Assembly (NCBI RefSeq): GCF_014174475.1
Contig: NZ_JACJUD010000003.1
Coordinates: forward strand, 372,001 to 436,000
Direction of reading: 5' to 3'
DNA length: 64,000 nucleotides
Source: Aquipseudomonas ullengensis
Lineage (GTDB): Bacteria > Pseudomonadota > Gammaproteobacteria > Pseudomonadales > Pseudomonadaceae
Part shown: positions 37,866 through 47,189 of the stretch, piece after piece
Numbering within the stretch: position 1 is the first letter of the stretch
Layout of the letters: the number at the start of each line of letters is the position of its first letter
Position numbers and translations under genes: made by a program
The notes under the pieces: generated by a model
Seen by the model: only the letters and a program-made list of their open reading frames with translations
What the model was told of the DNA's origin: nothing
Databases searched by the model: none

Positions 37866-39734
37866 ATGCTCAACAAATATCCTCTGTGGAAGTACCTGCT
37901 GATCCTGGCTGTGCTGGTGGTCGGCTTCATCTACTCCGCGCCTAATTTGTATCCCGACGATCCGGCTATCCAGATCAGTGGCAACAGCTCGGCGCTGCAG
38001 ATCAGCCAGGCTGACCTGGATCGCGTCGGCAAGGCGCTCGGCGAAGCCGGCCTTACCGTCAAGGCGACTACGCTGGCGGAGCAGGGCAAAGGCGGCCTGG
38101 TGCGCCTGGCCAAGCAGGAAGACCAGCTGCCGGCCAAGGCCCTGGCGCTGAAACTGCTGGGTGATGACTACGTGGTGGCCCTGAACCTGGCGCCGACCAC
38201 GCCGCAGTGGCTGCGCAATATCGGCGCTGGCCCGATGAAGCTGGGTCTGGACCTGTCCGGTGGTGTGCACTTCCTGCTTGAAGTCGACATGGACAAGGCG
38301 CTCGACGCCCGTCTCAAGGTCTACGAGAGCGAAGTGAAGAGCCTCCTGCGCAAGGAGCGTCTGCGTTATCGCAGCCTGCCGCAGCAGGATGGTGCGATCC
38401 AGCTGGGCTTTGCTGACAGCGACGAGCTGGAAAGTGCTCAGGCGCTGATCCGCAAGAGCATCAATGATTTCGAGATGACCACCAGTGAACGCGGTGGCAT
38501 GCAGGTGTTGCGCCTGGGCCTGAGCCAGGCCAAGCAAGTCGAGATTCGCGAATACTCGATCAAGCAGAACCTGACCACCGTACGTAACCGCGTCAACGAA
38601 CTGGGCGTGGCCGAGCCGCTGGTGCAGCGTCAGGGTGCCAACCGTATCGTGGTCGAGCTGCCGGGCGTGCAGGACACTGCCGAAGCCAAGCGGATCCTCG
38701 GCAAAACGGCCAACCTGGAATTCCGCCTGGCTGCCGATGCCGATGCGCCGCGTTCCTCCACCGAGCCCTTCGAGTTTCGCGAGCCGGGTCGCCCGGCCGT
38801 GCCGCTGGAGCGCAGCCTGATCATCACCGGTGACCAGGTGACGGACGCCAGTGCCAGCTTCGACGAGAACGGTCGTCCGCAGGTCAACATCCGCCTCGAC
38901 GGTCATGGCGGCGAGCTGATGAACCGTGCCACCCGCAACAATGTCGGGCGCAGCATGGCGGTGATCTTCATCGAGCAGAAGCCGCAGACCCACTACGTCA
39001 AGCAGACGGTCGACGGCGTCGAAAAAGAAGTGCCGGTTCAGACCTTCCAGGAAGAGCGCAAGATCATCAGCCTGGCGACCATTCAGTCGCCGCTCGGTGG
39101 TCAGTTCCGCATCACCGGCCTGAATGGCCAGGGCGAGTCTTCGGAACTGGCGTTGCTGCTGCGCGCCGGTGGTCTGGCGGCACCGATGTACTTTGCCGAA
39201 GAGCGCACCATTGGCCCGAGCCTGGGTGCTGAAAACATCGTCAAGGGTGTCGATGCTTCCCTGTGGGGCATGCTCTTCGTCTCGTTGTTCATCATCGCCA
39301 TCTACCGTTTCTTCGGTGTATTGGCGACCGTGGCCCTGGCATTCAACATGGTCCTGCTGCTGGCGTTGATGTCGCTGCTCGGTGCGACCCTGACGCTGCC
39401 GGGTATTGCCGGTATCGTCCTGACCATGGGTATGGCGGTGGACGCCAACGTGCTGATTTTCTCGCGGATTCGTGAAGAGATCGCCAATGGCATGTCGGTG
39501 CAGCGCGCGATTCACGAGGGCTTCGATCGTGCCTACACGGCCATTCTCGACGCCAACCTGACCACCTTGCTGGTCGGCGGCATCCTGTTCGCCATGGGTA
39601 CCGGTCCGGTCAAGGGCTTCGCCGTGACCATGTCGCTGGGTATCGTCACCTCGATGTTCACCGCGATCATGGTGACCCGTGCGATGGTCAACCTGATCTT
39701 CGGCGGTCGTGACTTCAAGAAGCTGTGGATCTAA
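37866..39734 (+). CDS. secD: Protein translocase subunit SecD
   Basis: 622 residues. TM1 is at about 8-26; the large periplasmic P1 domain includes the GLDLSGGVHFLLEVD motif (D1), and the C-terminal five-helix bundle has GMAVDANVLIFSRIREE (D5-like). With SecF it uses the proton motive force to pull proteins out of SecYEG. Length matches the gammaproteobacterial type. It is separated from secF by 9 bp. Confidence 0.97.
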   Translation: MLNKYPLWKYLLILAVLVVGFIYSAPNLYPDDPAIQISGNSSALQISQADLDRVGKALGEAGLTVKATTLAEQGKGGLVRLAKQEDQLPAKALALKLLGDDYVVALNLAPTTPQWLRNIGAGPMKLGLDLSGGVHFLLEVDMDKALDARLKVYESEVKSLLRKERLRYRSLPQQDGAIQLGFADSDELESAQALIRKSINDFEMTTSERGGMQVLRLGLSQAKQVEIREYSIKQNLTTVRNRVNELGVAEPLVQRQGANRIVVELPGVQDTAEAKRILGKTANLEFRLAADADAPRSSTEPFEFREPGRPAVPLERSLIITGDQVTDASASFDENGRPQVNIRLDGHGGELMNRATRNNVGRSMAVIFIEQKPQTHYVKQTVDGVEKEVPVQTFQEERKIISLATIQSPLGGQFRITGLNGQGESSELALLLRAGGLAAPMYFAEERTIGPSLGAENIVKGVDASLWGMLFVSLFIIAIYRFFGVLATVALAFNMVLLLALMSLLGATLTLPGIAGIVLTMGMAVDANVLIFSRIREEIANGMSVQRAIHEGFDRAYTAILDANLTTLLVGGILFAMGTGPVKGFAVTMSLGIVTSMFTAIMVTRAMVNLIFGGRDFKKLWI

Positions 39735-39743
39735 GGGGCTGAG

Positions 39744-40652
39744 ATGAAAACTATCAATTTCATGGGCGTGCGCAATTCTGCGTTCGCCGTGACCATGCTC
39801 CTGACTCTGGTTGCGCTGGGCAGCTGGTTCTACCAGGGGCTGAACTTCGGCCTGGATTTCACCGGCGGTACCCAGATCGAGCTGCGCTATGAGCAGCCGG
39901 TCGACCTCAATCAGGTGCGCGAGAACCTCAAGTCCGCAGGTTTCGAAGATGCCCTGGTGCAGAGCTTCGGTGCGACCACCGATGTGGTGGTGCGCCTGCG
40001 TGGTGATGATCAGCAGTTGGGCGACAAGGTGATTACTGCGCTGCAGGCAGCCGATGCCAGCAACCAGATTCGCGACAAGAAAGTCGAGTTCGTTGGTCCG
40101 CAGGTCGGTGAAGAGCTGCGTGACCAGGGCGGCCTGGGCATGCTTCTGGCGCTGGGCGGTATCCTGCTGTACCTGGCCTTCCGCTTTCAGTGGAAGTTCG
40201 CTGTGGGGGCCATCGTTTCGCTGGTGCACGACGTAGTGGTGACCCTGGGCATCCTCTCGTTCTTCCAGATTACCTTCGACCTGACGGTGCTCGCTGCGGT
40301 GCTGGCCATCATCGGCTACTCGTTGAACGACACCATCGTGGTGTTTGACCGGGTGCGCGAGAACTTCCGCGTGCTGCGCAAGGCCAGCCTGATCGAGAAC
40401 ATCAACATCTCGACCACGCAGACCCTGCTGCGCACCATGGCCACCTCGATCTCCACCTTGCTGGCGATTGCGGCGCTGCTGGTGTTCGGTGGTGACAACC
40501 TGTTCGGCTTCTCGATCTCCCTGTTTGTTGGTGTGTTGGCGGGTACCTACTCGTCGATCTACATCGCCAACGTGGTGCTGATCTGGCTGAACCTGAGCAG
40601 TGAGGATCTGATTCCTCCGGTGGTGGCCGAGGAAGTCGACGAGCGTCCCTGA
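39744..40652 (+). CDS. secF: Protein translocase subunit SecF
   Basis: 302 residues with six TM helices, GLNFGLDFTGGTQIELRY in the periplasmic domain and YSLNDTIVVFDRVREN in the helix bundle, both SecF signatures. It forms the SecDF complex. It ends 18 bp before a strong terminator that closes the yajC-secDF operon. Confidence 0.97.
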   Translation: MKTINFMGVRNSAFAVTMLLTLVALGSWFYQGLNFGLDFTGGTQIELRYEQPVDLNQVRENLKSAGFEDALVQSFGATTDVVVRLRGDDQQLGDKVITALQAADASNQIRDKKVEFVGPQVGEELRDQGGLGMLLALGGILLYLAFRFQWKFAVGAIVSLVHDVVVTLGILSFFQITFDLTVLAAVLAIIGYSLNDTIVVFDRVRENFRVLRKASLIENINISTTQTLLRTMATSISTLLAIAALLVFGGDNLFGFSISLFVGVLAGTYSSIYIANVVLIWLNLSSEDLIPPVVAEEVDERP

Positions 40653-40670
40653 TCGTCTGCTATGTTTTGC

Positions 40671-40697
40671 AAAAGCCCGGCTCTGCCGGGCTTTTTC
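40671..40697 (+). terminator. Terminator of the yajC-secD-secF operon
   Basis: AAAAGCCCGG-CTCTG-CCGGGCTTTTTC: a short GC stem with T run. Confidence 0.88.
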
Positions 40698-40833
40698 GTA
40701 TTGGCTGGCAGGTGTGATGGCGCTCCCACTTATCGCGCGGGTCTGAATGTTTCGGGAACTCGTGTGCCATAGGCCTATCCAAGGCTGGGAGTAGGGCGGA
40801 AAAGTCCGCTGTGATGGGTCTCAGGAGGACCAT

Positions 40834-41382
40834 ATGAACAAGTCGATGATTGTGGGTGCAGTGCTGGGTGCGGTGGGTGTTACTGCCGGCGGTGCTGTCG
40901 CCACTTACAGTCTGGTCAAGGGCTCTGAGTATGCTGAGGTCCTGGCCGTTGAGCCGATCATGGAAACCGTCAAGACGCCGCGCGAGGTTTGCAAGGACGT
41001 TGCGGTGACTCGCCAGGCGCCGGTGAAGGATCAGCACCAGATTACCGGTACCGTGATCGGTGCCCTGGCTGGCGGCCTGCTGGGCAATCAGGTGGGCGGC
41101 GGTAGCGGCAAGAAGATCGCTACCGTGGCCGGTGCGGTCGGTGGCGGCTATGCCGGCAACAAAGTGCAGGAGGGCATGCAGAATCGTGACACCTACACCA
41201 CCACCGAAACCCGTTGCAGCACGGTTACCGATACCAGCGAAAAGCTCTCGGGTTACAACGTGAAGTACCAGTTGGATGGCAAAGTCAGCCAGGTACGTAT
41301 GGATCACGATCCGGGTAGCCGAATTCCGCTCAATGAGCAGGGTCAGTTGGTGCTGGCGCAGCAGGGTCAGGTTGCACAGTAA
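40834..41382 (+). CDS. Glycine-zipper 2TM domain protein
   Basis: 182 residues, starting MNKSMIVGAVLGAVGVTAGGAVATYSLV (signal or anchor). A glycine zipper follows at about 70-115 (VIGALAGGLLGNQVGGGSGKK and AGAVGGGYAGNKVQEGM), and then a short beta-rich C-terminus with two Cys in the middle region. The family (Rickettsia 17-kDa-antigen-like) is envelope-associated and of unknown function. It has an upstream AGGAGGACC and its own terminator, so it is monocistronic. Confidence 0.85.
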   Translation: MNKSMIVGAVLGAVGVTAGGAVATYSLVKGSEYAEVLAVEPIMETVKTPREVCKDVAVTRQAPVKDQHQITGTVIGALAGGLLGNQVGGGSGKKIATVAGAVGGGYAGNKVQEGMQNRDTYTTTETRCSTVTDTSEKLSGYNVKYQLDGKVSQVRMDHDPGSRIPLNEQGQLVLAQQGQVAQ

Positions 41383-41393
41383 ATCCCCCGCAT

Positions 41394-41426
41394 AAAAAAA
41401 ACCGCCCTTCGGGGCGGTTTTTTTAT
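41394..41426. terminator. Bidirectional terminator between the glycine-zipper gene and suhB
   Basis: AAAAAAACCGCCC-TTC-GGGGCGGTTTTTTTA: a symmetric stem with A and T runs, placed between converging genes. Confidence 0.9.
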
Positions 41427-41445
41427 GCGGCTGAAAGCGCTGCAG

Positions 41446-42261
41446 TTAGCGTTTCAGGGCGGGCGACAGGTGTGGCTGGATTGCGGTCAGTACGGCTTTG
41501 AAGCACTTGGTGTTGCCGGCAACGATCTGGCCCTTCTCGAGGAAGTCGTGACCGCCGCTGAAGTCGCTGATCAGGCCGCCGGCTTCCTGGATCAGCAGGG
41601 CGCCAGCTGCCATGTCCCACTCGGACAGGCCGAACTCCCAGAAGGCGTCGAAGCGACCGGCGGCCACGTAGGCCAGGTCCAGGCTGGCAGCGCCGGCGCG
41701 GCGGATGCCGGCAGTCTGGCCGACCAGGCTGCGGAACATGCCGAAGTAGTTGTCCAGGTGTTCCAGTTGGCTGTCGCGGAACGGGAAACCGGTGCCGAGC
41801 AGGGCGCCGTCCAGGCTCTTGCGGGTGCTTACGCGCAGGCGGCGACCGTTGAGGGCGGCGCCACGGCCACGGCTGGCGGTGAATTCTTCCTGGCGAACCG
41901 GGTCCAGCACCACGGCGTGCTCCAGGCGGCCGCGGTATTTGCAGGCGATGCTGACGGCAAAGTGCGGTACGCCACGGATGAAGTTGGTGGTGCCGTCCAG
42001 CGGGTCGATGATCCACTGGTAGTCAGCGCCATCGCCGGTGCCCTGGATCGCGCCGCCTTCTTCGCCGAGGAAGCCGTGCGTCGGGTAAGCCTTCTGCAGT
42101 GCCTGGATAATCGTCTGCTCGGCAGCGCGGTCGATTTCGGTGACGTAGTCGCGGGCATCTTTCTCGTTGATCGAGATGACGTCCAGGCGCTCGATGGAGC
42201 GGAAGATCAGTTCACCGGCGCTGCGGGCTGCGCGCAGTGCGATATTCAGCATGGGCTGCAT
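41446..42261 (-). CDS. suhB: Inositol monophosphatase family protein SuhB
   Basis: 271 residues from the ATG at 42261 (MQPMLNIALRAARSAGELI), the known Pseudomonas start; a GTG four codons upstream is possible. Metal-binding motifs are FLGEEGG, IIDPLDGTTNFIRG and WDMAAGALLIQEAGG. The phosphatase activity is Mg-dependent and Li-sensitive. In E. coli SuhB associates with the rRNA antitermination complex, and in P. aeruginosa it affects virulence gene control. It is divergent from trmJ with a 146-bp gap. Confidence 0.95.
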   Translation of the reverse strand: MQPMLNIALRAARSAGELIFRSIERLDVISINEKDARDYVTEIDRAAEQTIIQALQKAYPTHGFLGEEGGAIQGTGDGADYQWIIDPLDGTTNFIRGVPHFAVSIACKYRGRLEHAVVLDPVRQEEFTASRGRGAALNGRRLRVSTRKSLDGALLGTGFPFRDSQLEHLDNYFGMFRSLVGQTAGIRRAGAASLDLAYVAAGRFDAFWEFGLSEWDMAAGALLIQEAGGLISDFSGGHDFLEKGQIVAGNTKCFKAVLTAIQPHLSPALKR

Positions 42262-42407
42262 GAGGGGATTCACCTGGGTCGTTAAAGAAAGCCGGCCATA
42301 CTAGCAGAAAAGCCTGTTGGATGTAGCCTAGCCTTTGTCACGCGTGGCGTAAGTCTCGGTGCTTCTGTAACATCGGTGCCCCTTTCGCTTCACGCCAGGA
42401 GCTCGCG

Positions 42408-43187
42408 GTGCTGCAGAATATTCGTGTGGTTCTGGTCAATACCAGTCATCCCGGCAACATCGGCGGTGCCGCGCGGGCCATGAAAAACATGGGTTTGTCG
42501 CGCCTGGTGCTGGTCGATCCCGAAGACTTTCCCAGTGCCGAGGCGGTGGCGCGGGCTTCCGGTGCGGTCGATATCCTCGATGGTGCGCAGGTTGTCGGCA
42601 CGCTGGAGGAGGCGCTGGTCGGATGCAGTGTGGTGCTCGGCACCAGTGCGCGTGATCGCAGTATTCCCTGGCCGCTACTTGATCCGCGTGAGTGCGCCAC
42701 CACTACGCTGGAGCACGCCGGGCGTGGCGGTGAGGTGGCCTTGGTGTTCGGTCGTGAGTACGCCGGCCTGACCAATGATGAGCTGCAGCGCTGTCAGTTT
42801 CATGTGCATATCCCCTCCAATCCCGATTTCAGCTCGCTGAACCTGGCGACTGCCGTGCAGGTGCTGGCCTATGAGGTGCGCATGGCCTGGTTGGCGGTGC
42901 AGGGGTTGCCGACCAAGATGAGCAAGGTCGAGGCGGCAGCGCCGCTGGATGGGCAGCCGGTGACGGCGGATGAGTTGGAGCTGTTCTATGGCCATCTGGA
43001 AAGCACGCTGGTGCAGATTGGCTTCCTCGATCCGCAGAGCCCGCGGCACCTGATGTCGCGGTTGCGGCGCTTGTATGGGCGCAGCGACGTCAGCAAGCTG
43101 GAGATGAATATCCTGCGCGGTATCCTTACGGAAACGCAGAAGGCAGTACGTGGCGAGCCACACAAGCGGAGAAATGAAGATGTTTGA
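42408..43187 (+). CDS. trmJ: tRNA (cytidine/uridine-2'-O-)-methyltransferase TrmJ
   Basis: 259 residues from a GTG at 42408 with an upstream CAGGAG. SPOUT fold: [35 protein letters not shown] and [22 protein letters not shown] (SAM-binding trefoil knot). It methylates the 2'-OH of position 32 in several tRNAs. It overlaps cysE by 8 bp, so the two are cotranscribed, as in other Pseudomonas. Confidence 0.94.
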   Translation: MLQNIRVVLVNTSHPGNIGGAARAMKNMGLSRLVLVDPEDFPSAEAVARASGAVDILDGAQVVGTLEEALVGCSVVLGTSARDRSIPWPLLDPRECATTTLEHAGRGGEVALVFGREYAGLTNDELQRCQFHVHIPSNPDFSSLNLATAVQVLAYEVRMAWLAVQGLPTKMSKVEAAAPLDGQPVTADELELFYGHLESTLVQIGFLDPQSPRHLMSRLRRLYGRSDVSKLEMNILRGILTETQKAVRGEPHKRRNEDV

Positions 43188-43959
43188 GCGTGTGCGCGAA
43201 GATATCCAGAGCGTTTTCCATCGCGACCCGGCGGCGCGCAATGCGTTTGAGGTGCTGACCTGCTATCCGGGGCTGCACGCGATCTGGCTGCATCGTCTGG
43301 CTCATGGGCTTTGGCTTGGTGGCTGGAAATGGCTGGCGCGCATGGTCTCCAACTTCGGGCGTTGGATGACTGGTATCGAGATTCATCCGGGCGCGAAGAT
43401 CGGTCGGCGTTTCTTTATCGATCACGGCATGGGCATCGTCATCGGCGAGACCGCTGAGATCGGCAATGACGTGACGCTCTATCAGGGTGTGACCCTGGGC
43501 GGTACCAGTTGGAACAAGGGTAAGCGCCATCCAACCCTGGAAGACGGGGTGGTAGTGGGGGCGGGCGCCAAGGTGCTGGGGCCGTTTACCGTGGGTGCGG
43601 GGGCCAAGATTGGCTCGAATGCCGTGGTGACCAAGGAAGTGCCGGCGGGTGCGACGGCGGTGGGCATTCCTGGGCGGATCATCGCCAAGTCCGATGATGA
43701 GCAGGAAGCCAAGCGCCAGGCGATGGCTGAGAAGCTGGGTTTCGATGCCTACGGCGTCAGTCAGGACATGCCCGATCCGGTGGCGCGCGCCATTGGCCAG
43801 TTGCTCGATCACCTGCAGGCAGTCGATGGGCGCCTGGAAGGCATGTGTGGGGCGCTCAAGGCGCTGGGTAGTGACTATTGCGCCAAGGAGTTGCCGGCCT
43901 TGCGTGATGAGGACTTCGAGGGTGTCTGCAAGGAGCAGGGCGACAAGCCGGCGGCCTGA
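43180..43959 (+). CDS. cysE: Serine O-acetyltransferase CysE
   Basis: 259 residues starting [25 protein letters not shown]. The left-handed beta-helix region includes [31 protein letters not shown] (about 75-105) and [32 protein letters not shown]. It makes O-acetylserine, the carbon skeleton for cysteine, which is in turn the sulfur source for the isc operon downstream. A C-terminal extension beyond the usual core (about 180-259) is Pseudomonas-typical. Confidence 0.95.
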   Translation: MFERVREDIQSVFHRDPAARNAFEVLTCYPGLHAIWLHRLAHGLWLGGWKWLARMVSNFGRWMTGIEIHPGAKIGRRFFIDHGMGIVIGETAEIGNDVTLYQGVTLGGTSWNKGKRHPTLEDGVVVGAGAKVLGPFTVGAGAKIGSNAVVTKEVPAGATAVGIPGRIIAKSDDEQEAKRQAMAEKLGFDAYGVSQDMPDPVARAIGQLLDHLQAVDGRLEGMCGALKALGSDYCAKELPALRDEDFEGVCKEQGDKPAA

Positions 43960-44006
43960 TGCCTTGCGGAGTTGAGTTTGCTATCATTCGCGCCCCGTGC
44001 TGCACC

Positions 44007-44066
44007 TAATCCCGACTGTTTTAATCGGTCTTATAGTTGACTGAAACAGTCGGAAAAGGGGATACT
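44007..44066 (+). promoter_or_regulatory. isc promoter with two IscR-type boxes
   Basis: Promoter: TTGACT (44037-44042), 18-bp spacer, GATACT (44061-44066). A type-1 IscR box (ATAGTTGACTGAAACAGTC, 44033-44051, continuing GGAAAA) covers the -35. It fits ATASYYGACT-N5-AGTCRRS. A second, weaker copy lies just upstream (44007-44034: TCCCGACTGTTTTAATCGG, with AATC in place of AGTC). Confidence 0.75.
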
Positions 44067-44098
44067 TGCGGCAATTCAGCGAATTCGTGGTAGCTACC

Positions 44099-44590
44099 AT
44101 GCGCCTGACCACCAAAGGCCGATACGCCGTCACCGCCATGCTCGATCTGGCGCTGCATGCCCAGCAGGGGCCTGTGTCCCTGGCTGACATTTCCGAGCGT
44201 CAGGGGATTTCCCTGTCCTATCTGGAGCAACTGTTTGCCAAGCTGCGGCGCGGCAATCTGGTTAGCAGTGTGCGTGGTCCGGGCGGCGGCTATCAGCTGT
44301 CGCGCGACATGCGTGTGATCCAAGTGGCGCAGGTGATCGATGCGGTCAATGAGTCGGTCGATGCTACGCGCTGCCAGGGGCAGGGTGATTGCCACTCCGG
44401 CGATACCTGCCTCACCCACCATCTGTGGTGCGACCTCAGTCAGCAGATTCACGAGTTCCTCAGTGGCATCAGCCTGGCTGATCTGGTGACGCGCCGTGAG
44501 GTGCAGGAAGTTGCCCAGCGTCAGGATCAGCGCCACTGCAATGGCAGGACGCCTCGCCTGGATAAGATTGAAGCGTCCGCCGTTGATTGA
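44099..44590 (+). CDS. iscR: Fe-S cluster-responsive regulator IscR
   Basis: 163 residues. The N-terminal winged helix is Rrf2-type ([20 protein letters not shown]). The cluster ligands Cys92, Cys98, Cys104 and His107 ([18 protein letters not shown]) are at exactly the E. coli positions. With its [2Fe-2S] cluster it represses the isc operon; the apo form acts on other targets. The start at 44099 lies downstream of the predicted promoter; longer frames would begin before transcription starts. It heads iscRSUA-hscBA-fdx-iscX. Confidence 0.96.
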   Translation: MRLTTKGRYAVTAMLDLALHAQQGPVSLADISERQGISLSYLEQLFAKLRRGNLVSSVRGPGGGYQLSRDMRVIQVAQVIDAVNESVDATRCQGQGDCHSGDTCLTHHLWCDLSQQIHEFLSGISLADLVTRREVQEVAQRQDQRHCNGRTPRLDKIEASAVD

Positions 44591-44620
44591 GTAGGGCGCC
44601 TACCTGATAGGAGATACCTG

Positions 44621-45835
44621 ATGAGATTGCCGATTTACCTCGACTATTCCGCCACCACTCCGGTCGATCCGCGCGTGGCGCAGAAAATGAGTGAATGCCT
44701 GCTGGTGGATGGCAACTTTGGCAACCCGGCATCGCGTTCCCACGTTTTCGGCTGGAAGGCTGAAGAGGCTGTGGAAAATGGCCGCCGGCAAGTTGCCGAG
44801 CTGGTCAATGCCGACCCGCGCGAGATCGTCTGGACCTCCGGTGCCACCGAGTCCGACAACCTGGCGATCAAGGGTGTTGCGCATTTCTACAGCACCAAAG
44901 GCAAACACATCATCACCTCGAAGATCGAGCACAAAGCCGTGCTCGATACCTGCCGCCAGCTTGAGCGCGAAGGCTTCGAAGTGACCTACCTTGAGCCGGG
45001 CGAAGATGGCCTGATCACCGTTGCGATGGTTGAAGGTGCGCTGCGTGACGACACCATTCTGGTCTCGGTTATGCACGTCAACAACGAGATCGGCACCATC
45101 AACGACATTACTGCCATTGGTGAGCTGACCCGCTCGCGCGGTGTGCTGTTCCATGTCGATGCGGCGCAGTCCACCGGCAAGGTGGAGATCGATCTGGAGA
45201 AGATGAAGGTCGACCTGATGTCCTTCTCTGCACACAAGACCTACGGCCCCAAAGGCATCGGTGCGCTCTACGTGCGCCGCAAGCCGCGCGTGCGCCTGGA
45301 AGCGCTGATCCACGGTGGCGGCCACGAGCGTGGCATGCGCTCCGGCACCCTGGCCACCCACCAGATCGTCGGCATGGGCGAAGCCTTCCGTATCGCCAAG
45401 GAAGAAATGCTCCAGGAAAACCAGCGCATCCTGGCCCTGCGTGAGCGCTTCTACAAGCAGGTCGATGGCATGGAAGAGCTGTACCTCAACGGCAGCCTGA
45501 CTGCGCGCGTACCGCACAACCTCAACCTCAGCTTCAACTATGTCGAAGGTGAGTCGCTGGTCATGGCGCTCAAGGATCTGGCGGTTTCTTCCGGTTCCGC
45601 CTGTACCTCCGCGTCGCTGGAACCGTCCTACGTGCTGCGCGCCCTGGGCCGCAACGACGAACTGGCGCACAGCTCGATCCGTTTCACCTTCGGTCGCTTC
45701 ACCACCGAGGAAGAAGTCGATTACGCCGCATCGAAGATTCGCGATGCCGTGGACAAGCTGCGCGAACTGTCGCCGCTGTGGGACATGTTCAAAGAAGGTG
45801 TCGACCTGTCCAAGGTTGAATGGCAGGCGCATTGA
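44621..45835 (+). CDS. iscS: Cysteine desulfurase IscS
   Basis: 404 residues. Sulfur donor of the isc system: PLP Lys in [12 protein letters not shown] (about 206), and the persulfide-forming Cys at about 328 in [21 protein letters not shown]. It moves sulfur from cysteine to IscU and to tRNA-thiolating proteins. Start has AGGAGAT upstream. Confidence 0.98.
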   Translation: MRLPIYLDYSATTPVDPRVAQKMSECLLVDGNFGNPASRSHVFGWKAEEAVENGRRQVAELVNADPREIVWTSGATESDNLAIKGVAHFYSTKGKHIITSKIEHKAVLDTCRQLEREGFEVTYLEPGEDGLITVAMVEGALRDDTILVSVMHVNNEIGTINDITAIGELTRSRGVLFHVDAAQSTGKVEIDLEKMKVDLMSFSAHKTYGPKGIGALYVRRKPRVRLEALIHGGGHERGMRSGTLATHQIVGMGEAFRIAKEEMLQENQRILALRERFYKQVDGMEELYLNGSLTARVPHNLNLSFNYVEGESLVMALKDLAVSSGSACTSASLEPSYVLRALGRNDELAHSSIRFTFGRFTTEEEVDYAASKIRDAVDKLRELSPLWDMFKEGVDLSKVEWQAH

Positions 45836-45884
45836 TTATTTAGTCGCCTCCAAGAGCGGCACCTGATGAAAGAGGAATTGCACC

Positions 45885-46271
45885 ATGGCTTACAGTGAAA
45901 AGGTCATCGACCACTACGAGAACCCGCGCAACGTCGGCAAGATGGATGCCGAGGATCCGGATGTCGGCACCGGCATGGTTGGCGCTCCGGCGTGCGGCGA
46001 CGTGATGCGTCTGCAGATCAAGGTCAACGAGCAGGGCGTGATTGAAGACGCCAAATTCAAGACCTACGGCTGCGGCTCGGCCATCGCTTCCAGCTCCCTC
46101 GCTACCGAGTGGATGAAGGGCAAGACCCTGGATGAAGCGGAAACCATCAAAAACACCCAGCTGGCTGAAGAGCTCGCTCTGCCGCCGGTAAAAATCCACT
46201 GCTCGGTGCTCGCCGAGGACGCCATCAAGGCGGCCGTGCGCGACTACAAGCAGAAGAAAGGCCTGCTCTGA
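45885..46271 (+). CDS. iscU: Fe-S cluster scaffold IscU
   Basis: 128 residues with the three cluster Cys: GAPACGDVM (about 37), KTYGCGSAIASSS (about 63) and IHCSVLAEDA (about 106), and the LPPVKIHC loop recognised by HscA. It assembles [2Fe-2S] clusters with sulfur from IscS. Confidence 0.98.
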   Translation: MAYSEKVIDHYENPRNVGKMDAEDPDVGTGMVGAPACGDVMRLQIKVNEQGVIEDAKFKTYGCGSAIASSSLATEWMKGKTLDEAETIKNTQLAEELALPPVKIHCSVLAEDAIKAAVRDYKQKKGLL

Positions 46272-46297
46272 GCCTGTGCAGTCTGTAAGGAGCTGAT

Positions 46298-46621
46298 ATG
46301 GCGATTACCATGACCGAATCCGCTGCCCGTCACGTGCAGCGCTCCCTCGAGGGGCGCGGCAAGGGCGAGGGCATTCGCCTCGGCGTGCGTACCACCGGCT
46401 GCTCGGGCCTGGCCTACGTGCTGGAGTTCGTTGACGAGTTGGCGGTCGAAGATCAGGTGTTCGAAAGCTTCGGGGTGAAAGTGATCATCGATCCGAAGAG
46501 CCTGGCCTATATCGATGGCACCGAGCTGGACTTTGTTCGTGAGGGCCTCAACGAGGGCTTCAAGTTCAACAACCCCAACGTGCGCGGCGAATGCGGCTGC
46601 GGCGAGAGCTTCAACGTCTGA
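46298..46621 (+). CDS. iscA: A-type Fe-S carrier IscA
   Basis: 107 residues with the A-type Cys triad: [13 protein letters not shown] (Cys about 35) and GECGCGESF near the C-terminus (Cys about 99 and 101). It carries clusters from IscU to target enzymes. Its upstream sequence has TAAGGAG. Confidence 0.98.
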   Translation: MAITMTESAARHVQRSLEGRGKGEGIRLGVRTTGCSGLAYVLEFVDELAVEDQVFESFGVKVIIDPKSLAYIDGTELDFVREGLNEGFKFNNPNVRGECGCGESFNV

Positions 46622-46625
46622 AGCC

Positions 46626-47147
46626 ATGGGTAGTCCCTGTCATTTCGCCTTGTTCGACCTGCAGCCGAGCTTTCGTTTGGATGCCCAGCAGCTTGCTGTG
46701 CGCTATCGCGAGCTGGCCAAGTCGGTGCATCCGGATCGCTTTGCCGATGCGCCTGAGCGCGATCAGCGCCTTGCGCTAGAGCATTCGGCCAGCCTCAACG
46801 AGGCCTACCAGACCCTGAAGAATGCGCCGCGTCGGGCGCTTTATCTGCTGGCGCTGCGTGGCCGTGAGTTGCCGCTGGAAGTGACCGTGCAGGATGGCGA
46901 GTTCCTTCTGCAGCAGATGCAGTGGCGTGAAGAGCTGGAAGACTTGCAGGACAGCGCCGACTTGGCGGGGGTGGCGGTTTTCAAGCGCCGCCTGAAGACG
47001 GCTCAGGAAGAGCTCGATGAAGGTTTTGCCGCTTGTTGGGATGATCCTGCACGGCGTGAAGAGGCCGAGCGCCTGGTCCGCCGCATGCAGTTCCTCGACA
47101 AGCTGACCCACGAAGTGCGCCAGCTGGAAGAGCGCCTCGACGATTAA
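46626..47147 (+). CDS. hscB: Fe-S biogenesis J-type co-chaperone HscB
   Basis: 173 residues from the ATG at 46626, 4 bp after iscA. N-terminal J domain with the HPD motif (SVHPDRFAD, about 31-39), and a C-terminal three-helix IscU-binding domain. It stimulates HscA ATPase and delivers IscU to it. Confidence 0.97.
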   Translation: MGSPCHFALFDLQPSFRLDAQQLAVRYRELAKSVHPDRFADAPERDQRLALEHSASLNEAYQTLKNAPRRALYLLALRGRELPLEVTVQDGEFLLQQMQWREELEDLQDSADLAGVAVFKRRLKTAQEELDEGFAACWDDPARREEAERLVRRMQFLDKLTHEVRQLEERLDD

Positions 47148-47189
47148 CCGCCGCGCGGCCCCGGCTGCGCGCCTGAACTCCAGAGCATC

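Noticed and set aside
37809..40229. 806-residue open frame opposite secD-secF
   Set aside because: It is the antisense shadow of secD and secF; His/Gln/Arg-rich composition, no domain, no ribosome-binding site.
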